From assembly GCF_003610295.1 (NCBI RefSeq), contig NZ_RAPV01000002.1:310001-374000 (forward strand): a stretch of DNA of 64,000 nt, given 5' to 3'. Under the pieces are notes generated by a model that saw only the letters and a list, made by a program, of their open reading frames with translations, made no database searches and was not told the DNA's origin. Source of the stretch: Paraburkholderia sp. BL23I1N1. GTDB lineage: Bacteria; Pseudomonadota; Gammaproteobacteria; Burkholderiales; Burkholderiaceae. Positions 50,121 to 59,043 of the stretch are shown here, in pieces. The translations under genes were made by a program, and so were the position numbers. Position 1 is the stretch's first letter; each line of letters begins with the position of its first letter.

Positions 50121-51649
50121 GCACGCCGTCCACGCCGCCGTCGGCGACGCGCGTCTCGGCGATGCCGCCCGCAGTCGTGGCGGAGCATGCCGAACGCGGT
50201 GCGCCATCGGCGGTCGCCGCGCGTCTCGTGCCCTACGGCTTTGCCCGCAGCGGCCAGATTCTGGTCGCGCATCAGCATGCCGACAGCCTCGAAGTCTGGA
50301 TCAGCGAACGAACCAGTGACGCGGCGCTTGCTGAAGTCGCGCGCAACTTCGGCGCGTTGTCCGTGACGCGTGTGCCGGCTGACGAACTCGCGCAGGCGAT
50401 CAACCAGGCCTACGCGCGCCAGGACGGCAGCGCGGCACAAGTGGTTGGCGAAGTGGAAGGCGAAGTCGATCTCTCGCGTTTGATGCAGGACATTCCCGAG
50501 GTCGAGGATCTGCTGGAGTCGGAAGACGACGCGCCGATCATCCGCATGATCAATGCGTTGCTCACGCAAGCGGCGCGTGAACAGGCCTCGGATATTCACA
50601 TCGAGCCGTTCGAGACTTCTTCCGTGGTGCGCTTCCGTGTCGACGGCACGCTGCGCGATGTCGTGCGGCCGAAAAAAGCGCTGCACGGTGCACTGATCTC
50701 GCGGATCAAGATCATGGCGCAGCTCGACATTGCCGAGAAGCGTCTGCCGCAGGATGGCCGGATCACGCTGCGCGTGGGCGGCCGTCCGGTCGACGTGCGC
50801 GTCTCCACGCTGCCTACCGGCCACGGCGAACGCGCGGTGCTGCGTCTGCTGGAAAAGGACGCATCGCGCCTGAATCTCGAAGCGCTCGGCATGGCGCCCG
50901 ACACGCTCGTCAAGTTCGACAAGCTGATCGGCAGGCCGCACGGCATCGTGCTGGTGACCGGTCCGACCGGCTCGGGCAAGACGACCACGCTGTATGCGTC
51001 GATGTCGCGGCTCGAGACCGCGACGACCAACATCATGACGGTCGAAGACCCGATCGAATACGACCTCTCAGGCATCGGCCAGACGCAGGTCAACGAGCGG
51101 ATCGGCATGACCTTCGCGCGGGCGCTGCGCTCGATTCTGCGGCAGGACCCGGACATCATCATGATCGGTGAAATCCGCGACCTGGAAACCGCGCAGATCG
51201 CGGTGCAGGCCTCGCTCACCGGCCACCTTGTGCTGGCGACATTGCACACGAACGATGCGGCCTCCGCGGTGACCCGTTTGACGGATATGGGCGTCGAGCC
51301 GTACCTGCTGGCGTCGTCGCTGCTCGGCGTGCTGGCGCAGCGGCTGGTGCGGCGACTGTGCCCGGTGTGTCGCGAAGAGCGCGTCGAGGAAGATGGCAGC
51401 GTGCGCTGGCATCCGGTCGGTTGCGACAGGTGTGGTCAGTCCGGCTACGCAGGCCGACGCGGCGTCTACGAACTGCTGCTGATCGACGACGAGATCCGCA
51501 CGCTGGTTCACCGCAATGCGTCCGACGCGGAAATTCTGGCTTCGGGCCGTGCTCAAGGCATGCGTACGCTCCGCGAGGATGCGGACCGCTGGCTCGCATC
51601 CGGGCTGACGTCGCTTGAAGAAGTGATCCGCGTGACGGGCGGAGCATAA
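50117..51649 (+). CDS. gspE: type II secretion ATPase GspE
   Basis: 510-aa cytoplasmic motor. The start is GTG at 50117, overlapping the gspD stop (GTGA); the frame is open far upstream but only as a shadow over gspD. The P-loop GPTGSGKTT is at residues 282-290, with the Asp box EDPIEYDLSG, the Walker B IMIGEIRD and the four-cysteine zinc motif CPVC...CDRC near the C-terminus. Confidence 0.96.
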   Translation: MSTPSTPPSATRVSAMPPAVVAEHAERGAPSAVAARLVPYGFARSGQILVAHQHADSLEVWISERTSDAALAEVARNFGALSVTRVPADELAQAINQAYARQDGSAAQVVGEVEGEVDLSRLMQDIPEVEDLLESEDDAPIIRMINALLTQAAREQASDIHIEPFETSSVVRFRVDGTLRDVVRPKKALHGALISRIKIMAQLDIAEKRLPQDGRITLRVGGRPVDVRVSTLPTGHGERAVLRLLEKDASRLNLEALGMAPDTLVKFDKLIGRPHGIVLVTGPTGSGKTTTLYASMSRLETATTNIMTVEDPIEYDLSGIGQTQVNERIGMTFARALRSILRQDPDIIMIGEIRDLETAQIAVQASLTGHLVLATLHTNDAASAVTRLTDMGVEPYLLASSLLGVLAQRLVRRLCPVCREERVEEDGSVRWHPVGCDRCGQSGYAGRRGVYELLLIDDEIRTLVHRNASDAEILASGRAQGMRTLREDADRWLASGLTSLEEVIRVTGGA

Positions 51650-51653
51650 GGTC

Positions 51654-52871
51654 ATGCCGGCATTTCGTTTTGAAGCGATCGACGCGGCGGGCAAGGCGCA
51701 AAAAGGCGTGCTCGACGCGGACAGCGCGCGTGGCGCGCGGACCAATCTGCGCTCGCAAGGACTGACGCCGCTCGTCGTCGAACCGGCCGCGACGCGCACG
51801 CGAGGCGAGCGCAATCAGCGCTTGTCGCTGGGGCGGCGTTTATCGCAGCGCGAGCAGGCGATTCTCACGCGTCAACTGGCCAGCCTGCTGATCGCCGGCT
51901 TGCCGCTCGACGAAGCGCTCTCGGTCCTGACCGAGCAATCGGAGCGCGACTACATTCGCGAGCTGATGGCGTCGATTCGCGCTGAAGTGCTTGGCGGGCA
52001 TTCGCTCGCGAATGCGCTGACGCAGCATCCTAAAGACTTCCCCGAGATCTATCGCGCGCTGGTGGCCGCCGGCGAACATACCGGCAAGCTCGGTCTCGTG
52101 CTGTCGCGCCTCGCTGACTACATCGAGCAACGCAACGCGCTCAAGCAGAAGATCGTGCTCGCGTTCACGTACCCGGCAATCGTGACCCTCATCGCATTCG
52201 GCATCGTCACGTTTTTGTTGAGCTACGTGGTGCCGCAAGTCGTGAACGTGTTCGCCAGCACCAAGCAGCAATTGCCCTTCCTCACCATCATGATGATGGC
52301 GCTGTCCGGTTTCGTGCGGCACTGGTGGTGGGCCATGCTGATCGGCATCGTTGCGCTGGCGTATCTGGTCCGCTCGATCCTGAAGCAGCCCGGCCCGCGC
52401 CTCGCATTCGACCGGTGGCTGTTGACCGCCCCGCTGCTCGGCAAACTCGTGCGCGGCTACAACACGGTGCGCTTCGCCAGCACGCTCGGCATTCTGACGG
52501 CAGCGGGCGTGCCGATTCTGCGCGCACTGCAAGCCGCTGCCGAAACGCTCAGCAACAACGCGATGCGCGAGAACATCGACGACGCGATCGTGCGTGTGCG
52601 CGAAGGCACGTCGCTATCGCGCGCGCTCGGCAATACGAAGACGTTTCCGCCGGTGCTGGTTCACCTGATCCGTTCGGGTGAAGCGACCGGCGACGTGACC
52701 ACCATGCTCGACCGCGCGGCCGACGGTGAAGCACGCGAGCTGGAGCGTCGCACGATGTTCCTGACGAGCCTGCTCGAGCCGCTGCTGATTCTGGCGATGG
52801 GGGGCGTGGTGCTGGTGATCGTGCTGGCGGTGATGCTGCCGATCATCGAGTTGAACAATCTGGTGCAGTAA
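51654..52871 (+). CDS. gspF: type II secretion inner-membrane platform protein GspF
   Basis: 405 aa with two repeated cytoplasmic T2SSF domains and three membrane helices (about 172-195, 220-240 and 375-398). Typical patterns are GLPLDEALSVLTEQ and GEHTGKLGLVLSRLADYIEQ, and GVPILRALQAAAET with SGEATGDVTTMLDRAAD in the second half. It is 4 bases after gspE. Confidence 0.96.
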   Translation: MPAFRFEAIDAAGKAQKGVLDADSARGARTNLRSQGLTPLVVEPAATRTRGERNQRLSLGRRLSQREQAILTRQLASLLIAGLPLDEALSVLTEQSERDYIRELMASIRAEVLGGHSLANALTQHPKDFPEIYRALVAAGEHTGKLGLVLSRLADYIEQRNALKQKIVLAFTYPAIVTLIAFGIVTFLLSYVVPQVVNVFASTKQQLPFLTIMMMALSGFVRHWWWAMLIGIVALAYLVRSILKQPGPRLAFDRWLLTAPLLGKLVRGYNTVRFASTLGILTAAGVPILRALQAAAETLSNNAMRENIDDAIVRVREGTSLSRALGNTKTFPPVLVHLIRSGEATGDVTTMLDRAADGEARELERRTMFLTSLLEPLLILAMGGVVLVIVLAVMLPIIELNNLVQ

Positions 52872-52942
52872 GGCGGAGAAGTTCTTCGATTGCGCGGTTG
52901 CAGCGGCCGCGCAATCAGCTAAAGCCAGGCAGAGCGCCTGGG

Positions 52943-53356
52943 TTAGCGCACGTAGATGGTGGGACCTGCCGGATTGGCCGGCAGGAACACTTCGGAATGC
53001 GCGCCATTGCGGTCGATGATGATCGAGCGGGGGCGGACTTCGGAGAGTTTGGCGCCTTGCATGAGCGCGCTGCCGAGCGACACTGCACGCGGCGGTTCGC
53101 CGCCGACGCTGACGATGGCGGCGGCGCCTTCCCCTAAAGCGAGGATGCCGAACAGATGCACGTCCTGGTTGGCGCTGCGGGTGAGCTGGCCGCCGAACAG
53201 CGTGGCGGCCTGTTCGGTCGAGACCTGCGCATGCGCGGCGGCAGCGGGCAACGGCGCGCCGGAAGTCGTGGAGAGCGTGATGACCCAGTAGGTCAGCGTC
53301 GCGCAAAACACGGCGAACAGGGCGAGCGACAGAAGGCGGATTTGAATGGCGTTCAT
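52943..53356 (-). CDS. gspC: type II secretion protein GspC (short, opposite strand)
   Basis: 137 aa from the ATG at 53356. One N-terminal membrane helix (LLSLALFAVFCATLTYWVIT) precedes a small periplasmic HR-type domain (QDVHLFGILALGEGAAAIVS; GAKLSEVRPRSIIIDRNG). It lacks the PDZ or coiled-coil domain of E. coli-type GspC, as in Burkholderia relatives. It links the inner-membrane complex to GspD. It is coded against the rest of the gsp cluster and sits between gspF and gspG. Confidence 0.85.
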   Translation of the reverse strand: MNAIQIRLLSLALFAVFCATLTYWVITLSTTSGAPLPAAAAHAQVSTEQAATLFGGQLTRSANQDVHLFGILALGEGAAAIVSVGGEPPRAVSLGSALMQGAKLSEVRPRSIIIDRNGAHSEVFLPANPAGPTIYVR

Positions 53357-53600
53357 GCGTACATTGTACGGACTATTGTGAAAATTGCGTTGAGGGAAAG
53401 TGCCCCTGATCTGGCGCTTCGCGCCAAGCCCCGGAGGGGACTTCCTGCGGAGCGGAAACTTGGGGCGGCCCGGCGTTTTCTCGTAACCCTTCAACACCAT
53501 GACATTAAAATGACCGACCGGGCGCGTTCAATGGCAGCCTGATTGGCTGACAGGCGAATCCCGCCCGATCAAAATTTCACCTGAGAAGAGGTAGCAAGCT

Positions 53601-54065
53601 ATGCAACTGTCGACCACTCGACGTATTGAAATCGCGGGTCCGCGCAGCCGTCTTCAACGCGGTTTCACGCTGATTGAAATCATGGTCGTGATCGCGATTC
53701 TGGGCATTCTGGCCGCGTTGATCGTGCCGAAAATCATGAGCCGTCCGGACGAAGCGCGGCGCGTGGCCGCCAAGCAGGACATCGGCACGGTGATGCAGGC
53801 GCTGAAACTCTATCGTCTCGACAACGGCCGTTATCCGACTCAGGAGCAAGGCTTGCGCGCGCTGGTCGAAAAGCCGACCACCGACCCGGTGCCGAGCAAC
53901 TGGAAAGATGGCGGTTACCTCGAACGTCTGCCGAACGATCCGTGGGGCAATACCTATCAGTATCTGAACCCGGGCGTGCATGGCGAAATCGACGTGTTCA
54001 GCTATGGCGCGGATGGTAAGCCGGGCGGCGAAGGTAACGACGCCGACGTCGGTTCGTGGCAGTAG
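53601..54065 (+). CDS. gspG: major pseudopilin GspG
   Basis: 154 aa. The prepilin cleavage site is [16 protein letters not shown] at about residues 20-21, followed by the hydrophobic helix and the GspG-type C-terminal part ([35 protein letters not shown]). It polymerises into the pseudopilus. Own ribosome site GAGAAGAGG. Confidence 0.96.
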   Translation: MQLSTTRRIEIAGPRSRLQRGFTLIEIMVVIAILGILAALIVPKIMSRPDEARRVAAKQDIGTVMQALKLYRLDNGRYPTQEQGLRALVEKPTTDPVPSNWKDGGYLERLPNDPWGNTYQYLNPGVHGEIDVFSYGADGKPGGEGNDADVGSWQ

Positions 54066-54200
54066 TCCGGTAGTTCAGTAGTTTATTAGGCGCCGTTGAT
54101 TGTCCGGCGCGCCGGATCGCCCTGCTTCCTCGCGATCCACCGCGCGTCTTATCGACTCTTTGTTTTTCTGATCTTTAGTTGATCGTTCGTGGCTGGCACT

Positions 54201-54779
54201 ATGCGACTGTCCGCTTGCAAGTCCCGTGTGGACACGCCGTGTACGGCCTCGCTGCCGGGCACGGCGTGCGACGGCGCACGCGTGCGCGGCCCGCGGGGCG
54301 CACGTGGTTTCAGCGCAGGCGGCTCGAAGCGCGCGGCGGGTTTCACGCTGCTGGAAATGATGGTGGTGCTGGTGATCGCGGGCATTCTGGTATCGCTGAC
54401 AGCGTTGACGATGACCCGCAATCCGCGCACTGATCTGAACGAAGAAGCGCAGCGACTCGCGCTGCTGTTCGAATCGGCCGGCGACGAAGCCCAGGTGCGT
54501 GCGCGGCCGATCGCATGGCAACCGCTCGACGGCGGCTTTCGTTTCGATTTGCGTACTGAAGACGGCTGGCGCCCGCTGCGTGACGATCTGCTTGGGCCGC
54601 GCAACTGGGAAGGAGGCGTGACCGGCGTGACGATCAGCTATCCGGGTTCGGATTCGCAACCCAGCCGCGTCATCTTCGGTACCGAGGCGATTGACGTGCC
54701 CGTGCAGATCACGCTGTTTTCGGCCGCGGGGCGCGCAACGATTGTCGGCACCGGCAATGGCCGCTATGAGGTGCACTGA
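54201..54779 (+). CDS. gspH: minor pseudopilin GspH
   Basis: 192 aa from the ATG at 54201 (a GTG at 54189 is also possible). Its leader is unusually long, about 48 residues before AG-FTLLEMMVVLVIAG, and rich in Arg/Gly. The mature domain is GspH-like (EEAQRLALLFESAGDEAQVR). A shorter start was not found, so the leader length is either real or reflects an unusual start codon. Confidence 0.9.
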   Translation: MRLSACKSRVDTPCTASLPGTACDGARVRGPRGARGFSAGGSKRAAGFTLLEMMVVLVIAGILVSLTALTMTRNPRTDLNEEAQRLALLFESAGDEAQVRARPIAWQPLDGGFRFDLRTEDGWRPLRDDLLGPRNWEGGVTGVTISYPGSDSQPSRVIFGTEAIDVPVQITLFSAAGRATIVGTGNGRYEVH

Positions 54780-54780
54780 G

Positions 54781-55197
54781 ATGCGTCGTTGCAGGGACAT
54801 GGGGGCGCGCGTATCGCAGTGTGGTTCGCAGCGCGGTTTTACGATGATCGAGGTGCTGGTGGCGCTGGCGATCATCGCGATTGCGTTGGCGGCGTCGATG
54901 CGCGCGGTGGGGAGTCTCGCGAGCGGCGAAGCCGATCTGCATCGACGTCTGCTGGCGGGATGGAGTGCGGACAATACGCTGGCGCAATTGCATTTGACGC
55001 ATGGCTGGCCGAACGTCGGCTCGACGAGTTTTGACTGTTCGCAGGGCAATCTGGAGTTGATCTGTACCGAGCATGTGACGGCGACGCCGAATCCGGTGTT
55101 TCGTCGAGTGGAAGTGATGGTGACGACGCCTGGGCGTTCCGGCAATCTCGCCCAGATGGTCACGGTGGTCGCGAATGAAAACAACCGTTCGCTCTGA
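54781..55197 (+). CDS. gspI: minor pseudopilin GspI
   Basis: 138 aa from the ATG at 54781, one base after the gspH stop. Prepilin site QRG-FTMIEVLVALAIIAIA, then the GspI pattern ADNTLAQLHL. It forms part of the pseudopilus tip with GspJ and GspK. Confidence 0.94.
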   Translation: MRRCRDMGARVSQCGSQRGFTMIEVLVALAIIAIALAASMRAVGSLASGEADLHRRLLAGWSADNTLAQLHLTHGWPNVGSTSFDCSQGNLELICTEHVTATPNPVFRRVEVMVTTPGRSGNLAQMVTVVANENNRSL

Positions 55198-55852
55198 GCG
55201 CCGCGGCCGATCGGGCGCGCGTGGTTTCACGCTGATCGAGTTGCTGGTCGCGATTGCGATCATGGCGGTGATTGCCGTGTTGTCGTGGCGCGGGCTGGAC
55301 CAGATCATTCGTGGCCGCGAGACGATTACGAACGCGATGGAAGACGAGCGAGTTTTCGCGCAGCTATTCGACCAGATGCGGATCGACGCGCGGCAGGCCG
55401 CGTCGGACGACGAGTCCGGGCAGGCGGCCATATCGGTCAGCGGCAGCGTGTTGCAGATTGTGCGGGAGATGGTCTTGCCGGGGACGGCGCCGCGATTGCA
55501 GGTGGTGCGGTATCGCGTGTCCGAGGGGCGGGTGATTCGGTATGCGTCGCCGCCGCTGGGGAACGTGGGCGAGTTGCGGAGTGCGTTGCGCGGTGGCGAG
55601 GGAAATGGCTGGACGGCGGTGCCTTTGATGGGCGGTGTCGGTGCTATTTCAGCTCGTGTTTATGTGCCGAAGGTTGGCTGGACCACGCAGATGAAGGACG
55701 TGCAGAGTGCGATTACGGAGAACGATAATAATTTGAAGGTGCCCCAGTTGGGGAATGCGCCGCTGCCGCGGTCGGTGACTGGGCTGGAAGTGAGTATTGG
55801 GGCTAAGTCGTTGGCGCGGCCTGTTACGCGGGTTTTTCTCGTCGGAGAATGA
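55175..55852 (+). CDS. gspJ: minor pseudopilin GspJ
   Basis: 225 aa, overlapping gspI by 23 bases. Prepilin site ARG-FTLIELLVAIAIMAVI. The mature part is typical (WRGLDQIIRGRETITNAMED; RYRVSEG). The last 300 bases are strongly G+T-rich in codon third positions, unlike the start of the gene, next to the repeat element. Confidence 0.95.
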   Translation: MKTTVRSERRGRSGARGFTLIELLVAIAIMAVIAVLSWRGLDQIIRGRETITNAMEDERVFAQLFDQMRIDARQAASDDESGQAAISVSGSVLQIVREMVLPGTAPRLQVVRYRVSEGRVIRYASPPLGNVGELRSALRGGEGNGWTAVPLMGGVGAISARVYVPKVGWTTQMKDVQSAITENDNNLKVPQLGNAPLPRSVTGLEVSIGAKSLARPVTRVFLVGE

Positions 55853-55853
55853 G

Positions 55854-57593
55854 ATGAGGGTTTTTTTGTTGTCTCTGCGACGGTCTCGATTTTTGTTGTC
55901 TTCGCGACGCTCTGTGTCTGGGCGCCTGCGGCGGTGCTTTTCTTTCTGTTCTTTGTCTGCTCTGCGTTCTAGTCTGCGCTCTTATGGTGTTGGCCTTTCC
56001 TTGTTTTCTTGTCGGTCGATTGGCGTTCCCCCTGTGCGGGGGGGCACCTACTTTTCTTTGCCTGCCGCAAAGAAAAGTAGGCAAAGGAAAGCGGCTCAAA
56101 CCGCTAATGCTAAGCGGGTCCCCCGCACAGCCAACGGTAGTGGTGCATCTGGAATCCGTGCCCTCGCACATTCAACTTTCGTGACAAAGCAGTCATTCGT
56201 TCCGGCGGCGCTGCGCGCGCCGAGCGGCAATTCACGAAAAACGGTTGGCGCATCTAATAAGCAGACCCTTCCGGCGAGCGCGCAGCGCGAGGCGGGAAGT
56301 ATGACTGCCTTGTCACTTCGGGTTGAGGGTACGGGGGCACAGATTCCAGATGCACCACTACCCCCTCCAAGCCAGGGGACCCGCTTAAGAGTTAGCGGAT
56401 TGAGCTGCTTTCTTTTGCCTACTTTTCTTTGCGGCAGGCAAAGAAAAGTAGGTGCCCCCCCGCACAGGGGGAACGCTAATAGACCGACAAGAAAACAAGG
56501 AAAGACCAACACCGTAAGAGCACAGCCAAAAAACCAGCACGGCGCAGCAATAATCAGCGCCCTACTAGTAGTCGCGCTATCAGCGATATTAGTATCGGGC
56601 CTACTCTGGCGCCAGCAAGTCCAAATCCGAAGGATAGAAAACCAGCGCCTCCTATCCCAGGCGCAATGGGTCGCCCGCGGCGCACTAGACTGGACACGCC
56701 TGATCCTCCGCTCGGAGGGCGACACCTCAGCCGGCATCACCTACCTGGGTGGCCTATGGGGCGTCCCCATCGCCAAAACACGCCTATCGGATTTCCTGGG
56801 ACAAATCGGCGAAGTCCGGGCCGAACAAGGCCAGGCAACCTACCTCTCCGGCTCAATCGAAGACGCCCAGTCGAAATTCAACCTCCGCAATCTGGTCTCG
56901 AGCCCAGCGCCCGGCGTCATGCAACTGAACACGGAACAGATCGGCGCGTATCAGCGCCTGCTCGTATCCCTCGGCGTCAACAGCCAACTGGCGAAAGCCA
57001 CCGCCGTGCAGGTACGCACAAGTCTCGCGCAATCGGCGACCCGTTTTCAGACGATCACGTCCACCACGGGCTCGGCGGCGACCCCGATCACCGCGGGTGG
57101 TGGCGCCACCAGCGGCAGCTTCACTGATAAACCCGGTATCGAAGACGGCGACGACAATGCGGCGGTCGCGCCGCTGCAAATGACCAGCGTCGATTCATTG
57201 CTCGATATCCCCGGCTATACGCCGGAAATGGTCGCGCGCTTGCGGCCCTTCGTGACCGTGCTGCCGACCGTGTCGGCGGTCAACATGAATACGGCCTCCG
57301 CCGAAGTCGTCGCGGCGATCGTGCCGAGCATGAGCCTGTCCAGCGCGCAAGCCTTCGTCGCCCGCAGGCAGACCGTGTTTTTCCATAACGTCGCCGACGT
57401 CCAACTCGCTTTGAACGGCGCCGGCGTACAGTCGGGCTCCATCGACCAGAGTGAGATGGACGTCAATACGAACTACTTCCTGATCCACGGCCGTGTGCAG
57501 CACGAACGCGCGGTAGTGGACCGCACGACCCTCGTCTATCGCGACGCTTTGACTCACACAACGCGTATCGTGCGGATACAAGACCAACTATGA
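55854..57593 (+). CDS. gspK: type II secretion protein GspK with repeat element inserted near its start
   Basis: Minor pseudopilin at the pseudopilus tip. The GspK part starts around KNQHG-AAIISALLVVALSA (Gly at codon 230) and runs normally to the end (NMNTASAEVVAAIVPSMSLS). A well-placed ATG at 55854, one base after the gspJ stop and with GGAG upstream, is followed by about 220 codons of repeat and flank with no stop, still in frame. If the native start was MRAQPKNQHG, exactly 660 bp have been added (inference). Other starts are ATG 56301, or TTG codons near 56399. Normal leaders are 5-20 residues, so processing may be impaired. Confidence 0.8.
   Translation: MRVFLLSLRRSRFLLSSRRSVSGRLRRCFSFCSLSALRSSLRSYGVGLSLFSCRSIGVPPVRGGTYFSLPAAKKSRQRKAAQTANAKRVPRTANGSGASGIRALAHSTFVTKQSFVPAALRAPSGNSRKTVGASNKQTLPASAQREAGSMTALSLRVEGTGAQIPDAPLPPPSQGTRLRVSGLSCFLLPTFLCGRQRKVGAPPHRGNANRPTRKQGKTNTVRAQPKNQHGAAIISALLVVALSAILVSGLLWRQQVQIRRIENQRLLSQAQWVARGALDWTRLILRSEGDTSAGITYLGGLWGVPIAKTRLSDFLGQIGEVRAEQGQATYLSGSIEDAQSKFNLRNLVSSPAPGVMQLNTEQIGAYQRLLVSLGVNSQLAKATAVQVRTSLAQSATRFQTITSTTGSAATPITAGGGATSGSFTDKPGIEDGDDNAAVAPLQMTSVDSLLDIPGYTPEMVARLRPFVTVLPTVSAVNMNTASAEVVAAIVPSMSLSSAQAFVARRQTVFFHNVADVQLALNGAGVQSGSIDQSEMDVNTNYFLIHGRVQHERAVVDRTTLVYRDALTHTTRIVRIQDQL
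55987..56512. repeat. inverted-repeat element, copy B (within gspK)
   Basis: About 526 bp. Arms share the sequence of copy A: the edge GTGTTGGCCTTTCC, then GCGTTCCCCCTGTGCGGG, then the hairpin CCTACTTTTCTTTGC / GCAAAGAAAAGTAGG at 56047-56081 and again at 56418-56452 (loop 5 bases). The centre is shorter than in copy A, but TTCGTGACAA-GCAGTCAT and TTCCGGCGGCGCTGCGCGCG are shared. No transposase. Confidence 0.9.
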
Positions 57594-57621
57594 ATAACGC
57601 CTTTCCCAGAGAGAGTGGCCT

Positions 57622-59043
57622 TTGAGCACGCTGATCGTTCTATTGCCGCCGCGTGATCCGGCGGTCCCGTCGCAGGAATGGCAACTGCCGGAGTTGCCGT
57701 TCCTGCTGCTCGACAAGTCGGGCCGTACCCAACGCGCAGGCCGCTCGGCGCTTGTGCTGCTGCCGCGCGCCTCGTCGACGGTGCTGATGGTCGCCGCCCG
57801 CGACCTGCTGATGATGCCCGCCAAGCTGCCGCCCTTGCGCGGCCCGCGGCTGCGTCAGGCTTTGCCGAATATCGTCGAGGATCAGCTGATCCAGGACCCG
57901 CAAACCTGTCACATCGCCGTCGATCCGCAACCGGTCGCGGGCGGCCAGCAGTTGCTCGCGATCATCGACCGCGGCTGGTTCCGCTTCATCTGCGAAGGCT
58001 TTGCCGCCGCCGGCCATCGTAGTCTGCGCGCCGTGCCGGTCACACGCTGTCTGCCGCCAGCCGCCACGCTCGACATCCCCGCCGAAGTCGCGGAAACGGT
58101 CAACGCGGGCGAGCCGGTGATGGCGGGCTCCGCCAGCGTGGCGACGTCGTTGCCGGGTGGCGCGCCGGTGGTGGCGCCTGGCGTCGCGTCGGCGGTGCCG
58201 ATGGTGGCGGCCGTGCTTGGCGCCGTTGTTCAGACCGCGCCCGCCTTGCTGCTCGAAGGCGCGGTCGAAAGCGCCATGACCAACGGTGCGCCACGCGTCG
58301 AGCTGGCGATCGCGCGCGGCGCGCAAGGCGAGGGGCTGGCGGTGCCGGCTAGCGCTGTGAACGCGACGCTCGGCGCGCTCGCCGGCGCAGCGCCGGTCTC
58401 GCTGCACATGCTGACGGAGGTGCCCGGCAACGAGCCGAGTCTCTCAGCAACCAGCCCGGCGAAGCTCGCCGCCTACGTGCACGGGGCCAGCCCGATGCCG
58501 TTCGAGCAACTCGCGCGCCGGGCGCTGGCGTGCCGCTTCGACCTGTGTCAGTTCGAGTTTGCCTCGCAGCCGTGGCGGCTCGACCGCGCGACGCTGCGGC
58601 GTCTGCGCCTGCCGGTCATGCTGGCGGTCGGCGCGCTCGTGATCGCGATCGTCGGCGCGAACGTGCAGTGGCTGATGCTCTCGCGCCAACGTGACGCGAT
58701 CAGCACGCAGATGACCGAACTGCTCCTCAATACCTTCCCCAAGACGACGGTCGTGCTCGATGCGCCCGATCAGATGTCGCGCCAGTTGCAGCAGTTGCGG
58801 GTGGCGGCGGGTGAACTGTCGCCGGACGATTTTCTCTCGCTCGCCGATGGCCTCGCGCGCTCGTTGGCGCCGGTGCCGGTCAACGGCATCGCCGCGCTCG
58901 ACTATCACGACCGGCGGCTCGACGTGACCTTCAAGCCCGAGGTGAAACTCGATGCCGATTTCGCCAAACGCCTCTCGCGCAACGGCCTGACCGGCGCGAT
59001 CGACAGCAACACCGGCAAGTGGACCATCAGGAACGGACAATGA
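57622..59043 (+). CDS. gspL: type II secretion protein GspL
   Basis: 473 aa, apparently from a TTG start at 57622 (ttg agc acg), with AGAGAG 7-12 bases upstream; no ATG fits. The N-terminal cytoplasmic actin-like domain binds GspE (LPPLRGPRLRQALPNIVEDQ), one membrane helix follows at about residues 333-353 (LPVMLAVGALVIAIVGANVQ), then a periplasmic ferredoxin-like domain. An Ala/Val-rich stretch of about 100 residues in the middle is low-complexity. Confidence 0.92.
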   Translation: MSTLIVLLPPRDPAVPSQEWQLPELPFLLLDKSGRTQRAGRSALVLLPRASSTVLMVAARDLLMMPAKLPPLRGPRLRQALPNIVEDQLIQDPQTCHIAVDPQPVAGGQQLLAIIDRGWFRFICEGFAAAGHRSLRAVPVTRCLPPAATLDIPAEVAETVNAGEPVMAGSASVATSLPGGAPVVAPGVASAVPMVAAVLGAVVQTAPALLLEGAVESAMTNGAPRVELAIARGAQGEGLAVPASAVNATLGALAGAAPVSLHMLTEVPGNEPSLSATSPAKLAAYVHGASPMPFEQLARRALACRFDLCQFEFASQPWRLDRATLRRLRLPVMLAVGALVIAIVGANVQWLMLSRQRDAISTQMTELLLNTFPKTTVVLDAPDQMSRQLQQLRVAAGELSPDDFLSLADGLARSLAPVPVNGIAALDYHDRRLDVTFKPEVKLDADFAKRLSRNGLTGAIDSNTGKWTIRNGQ

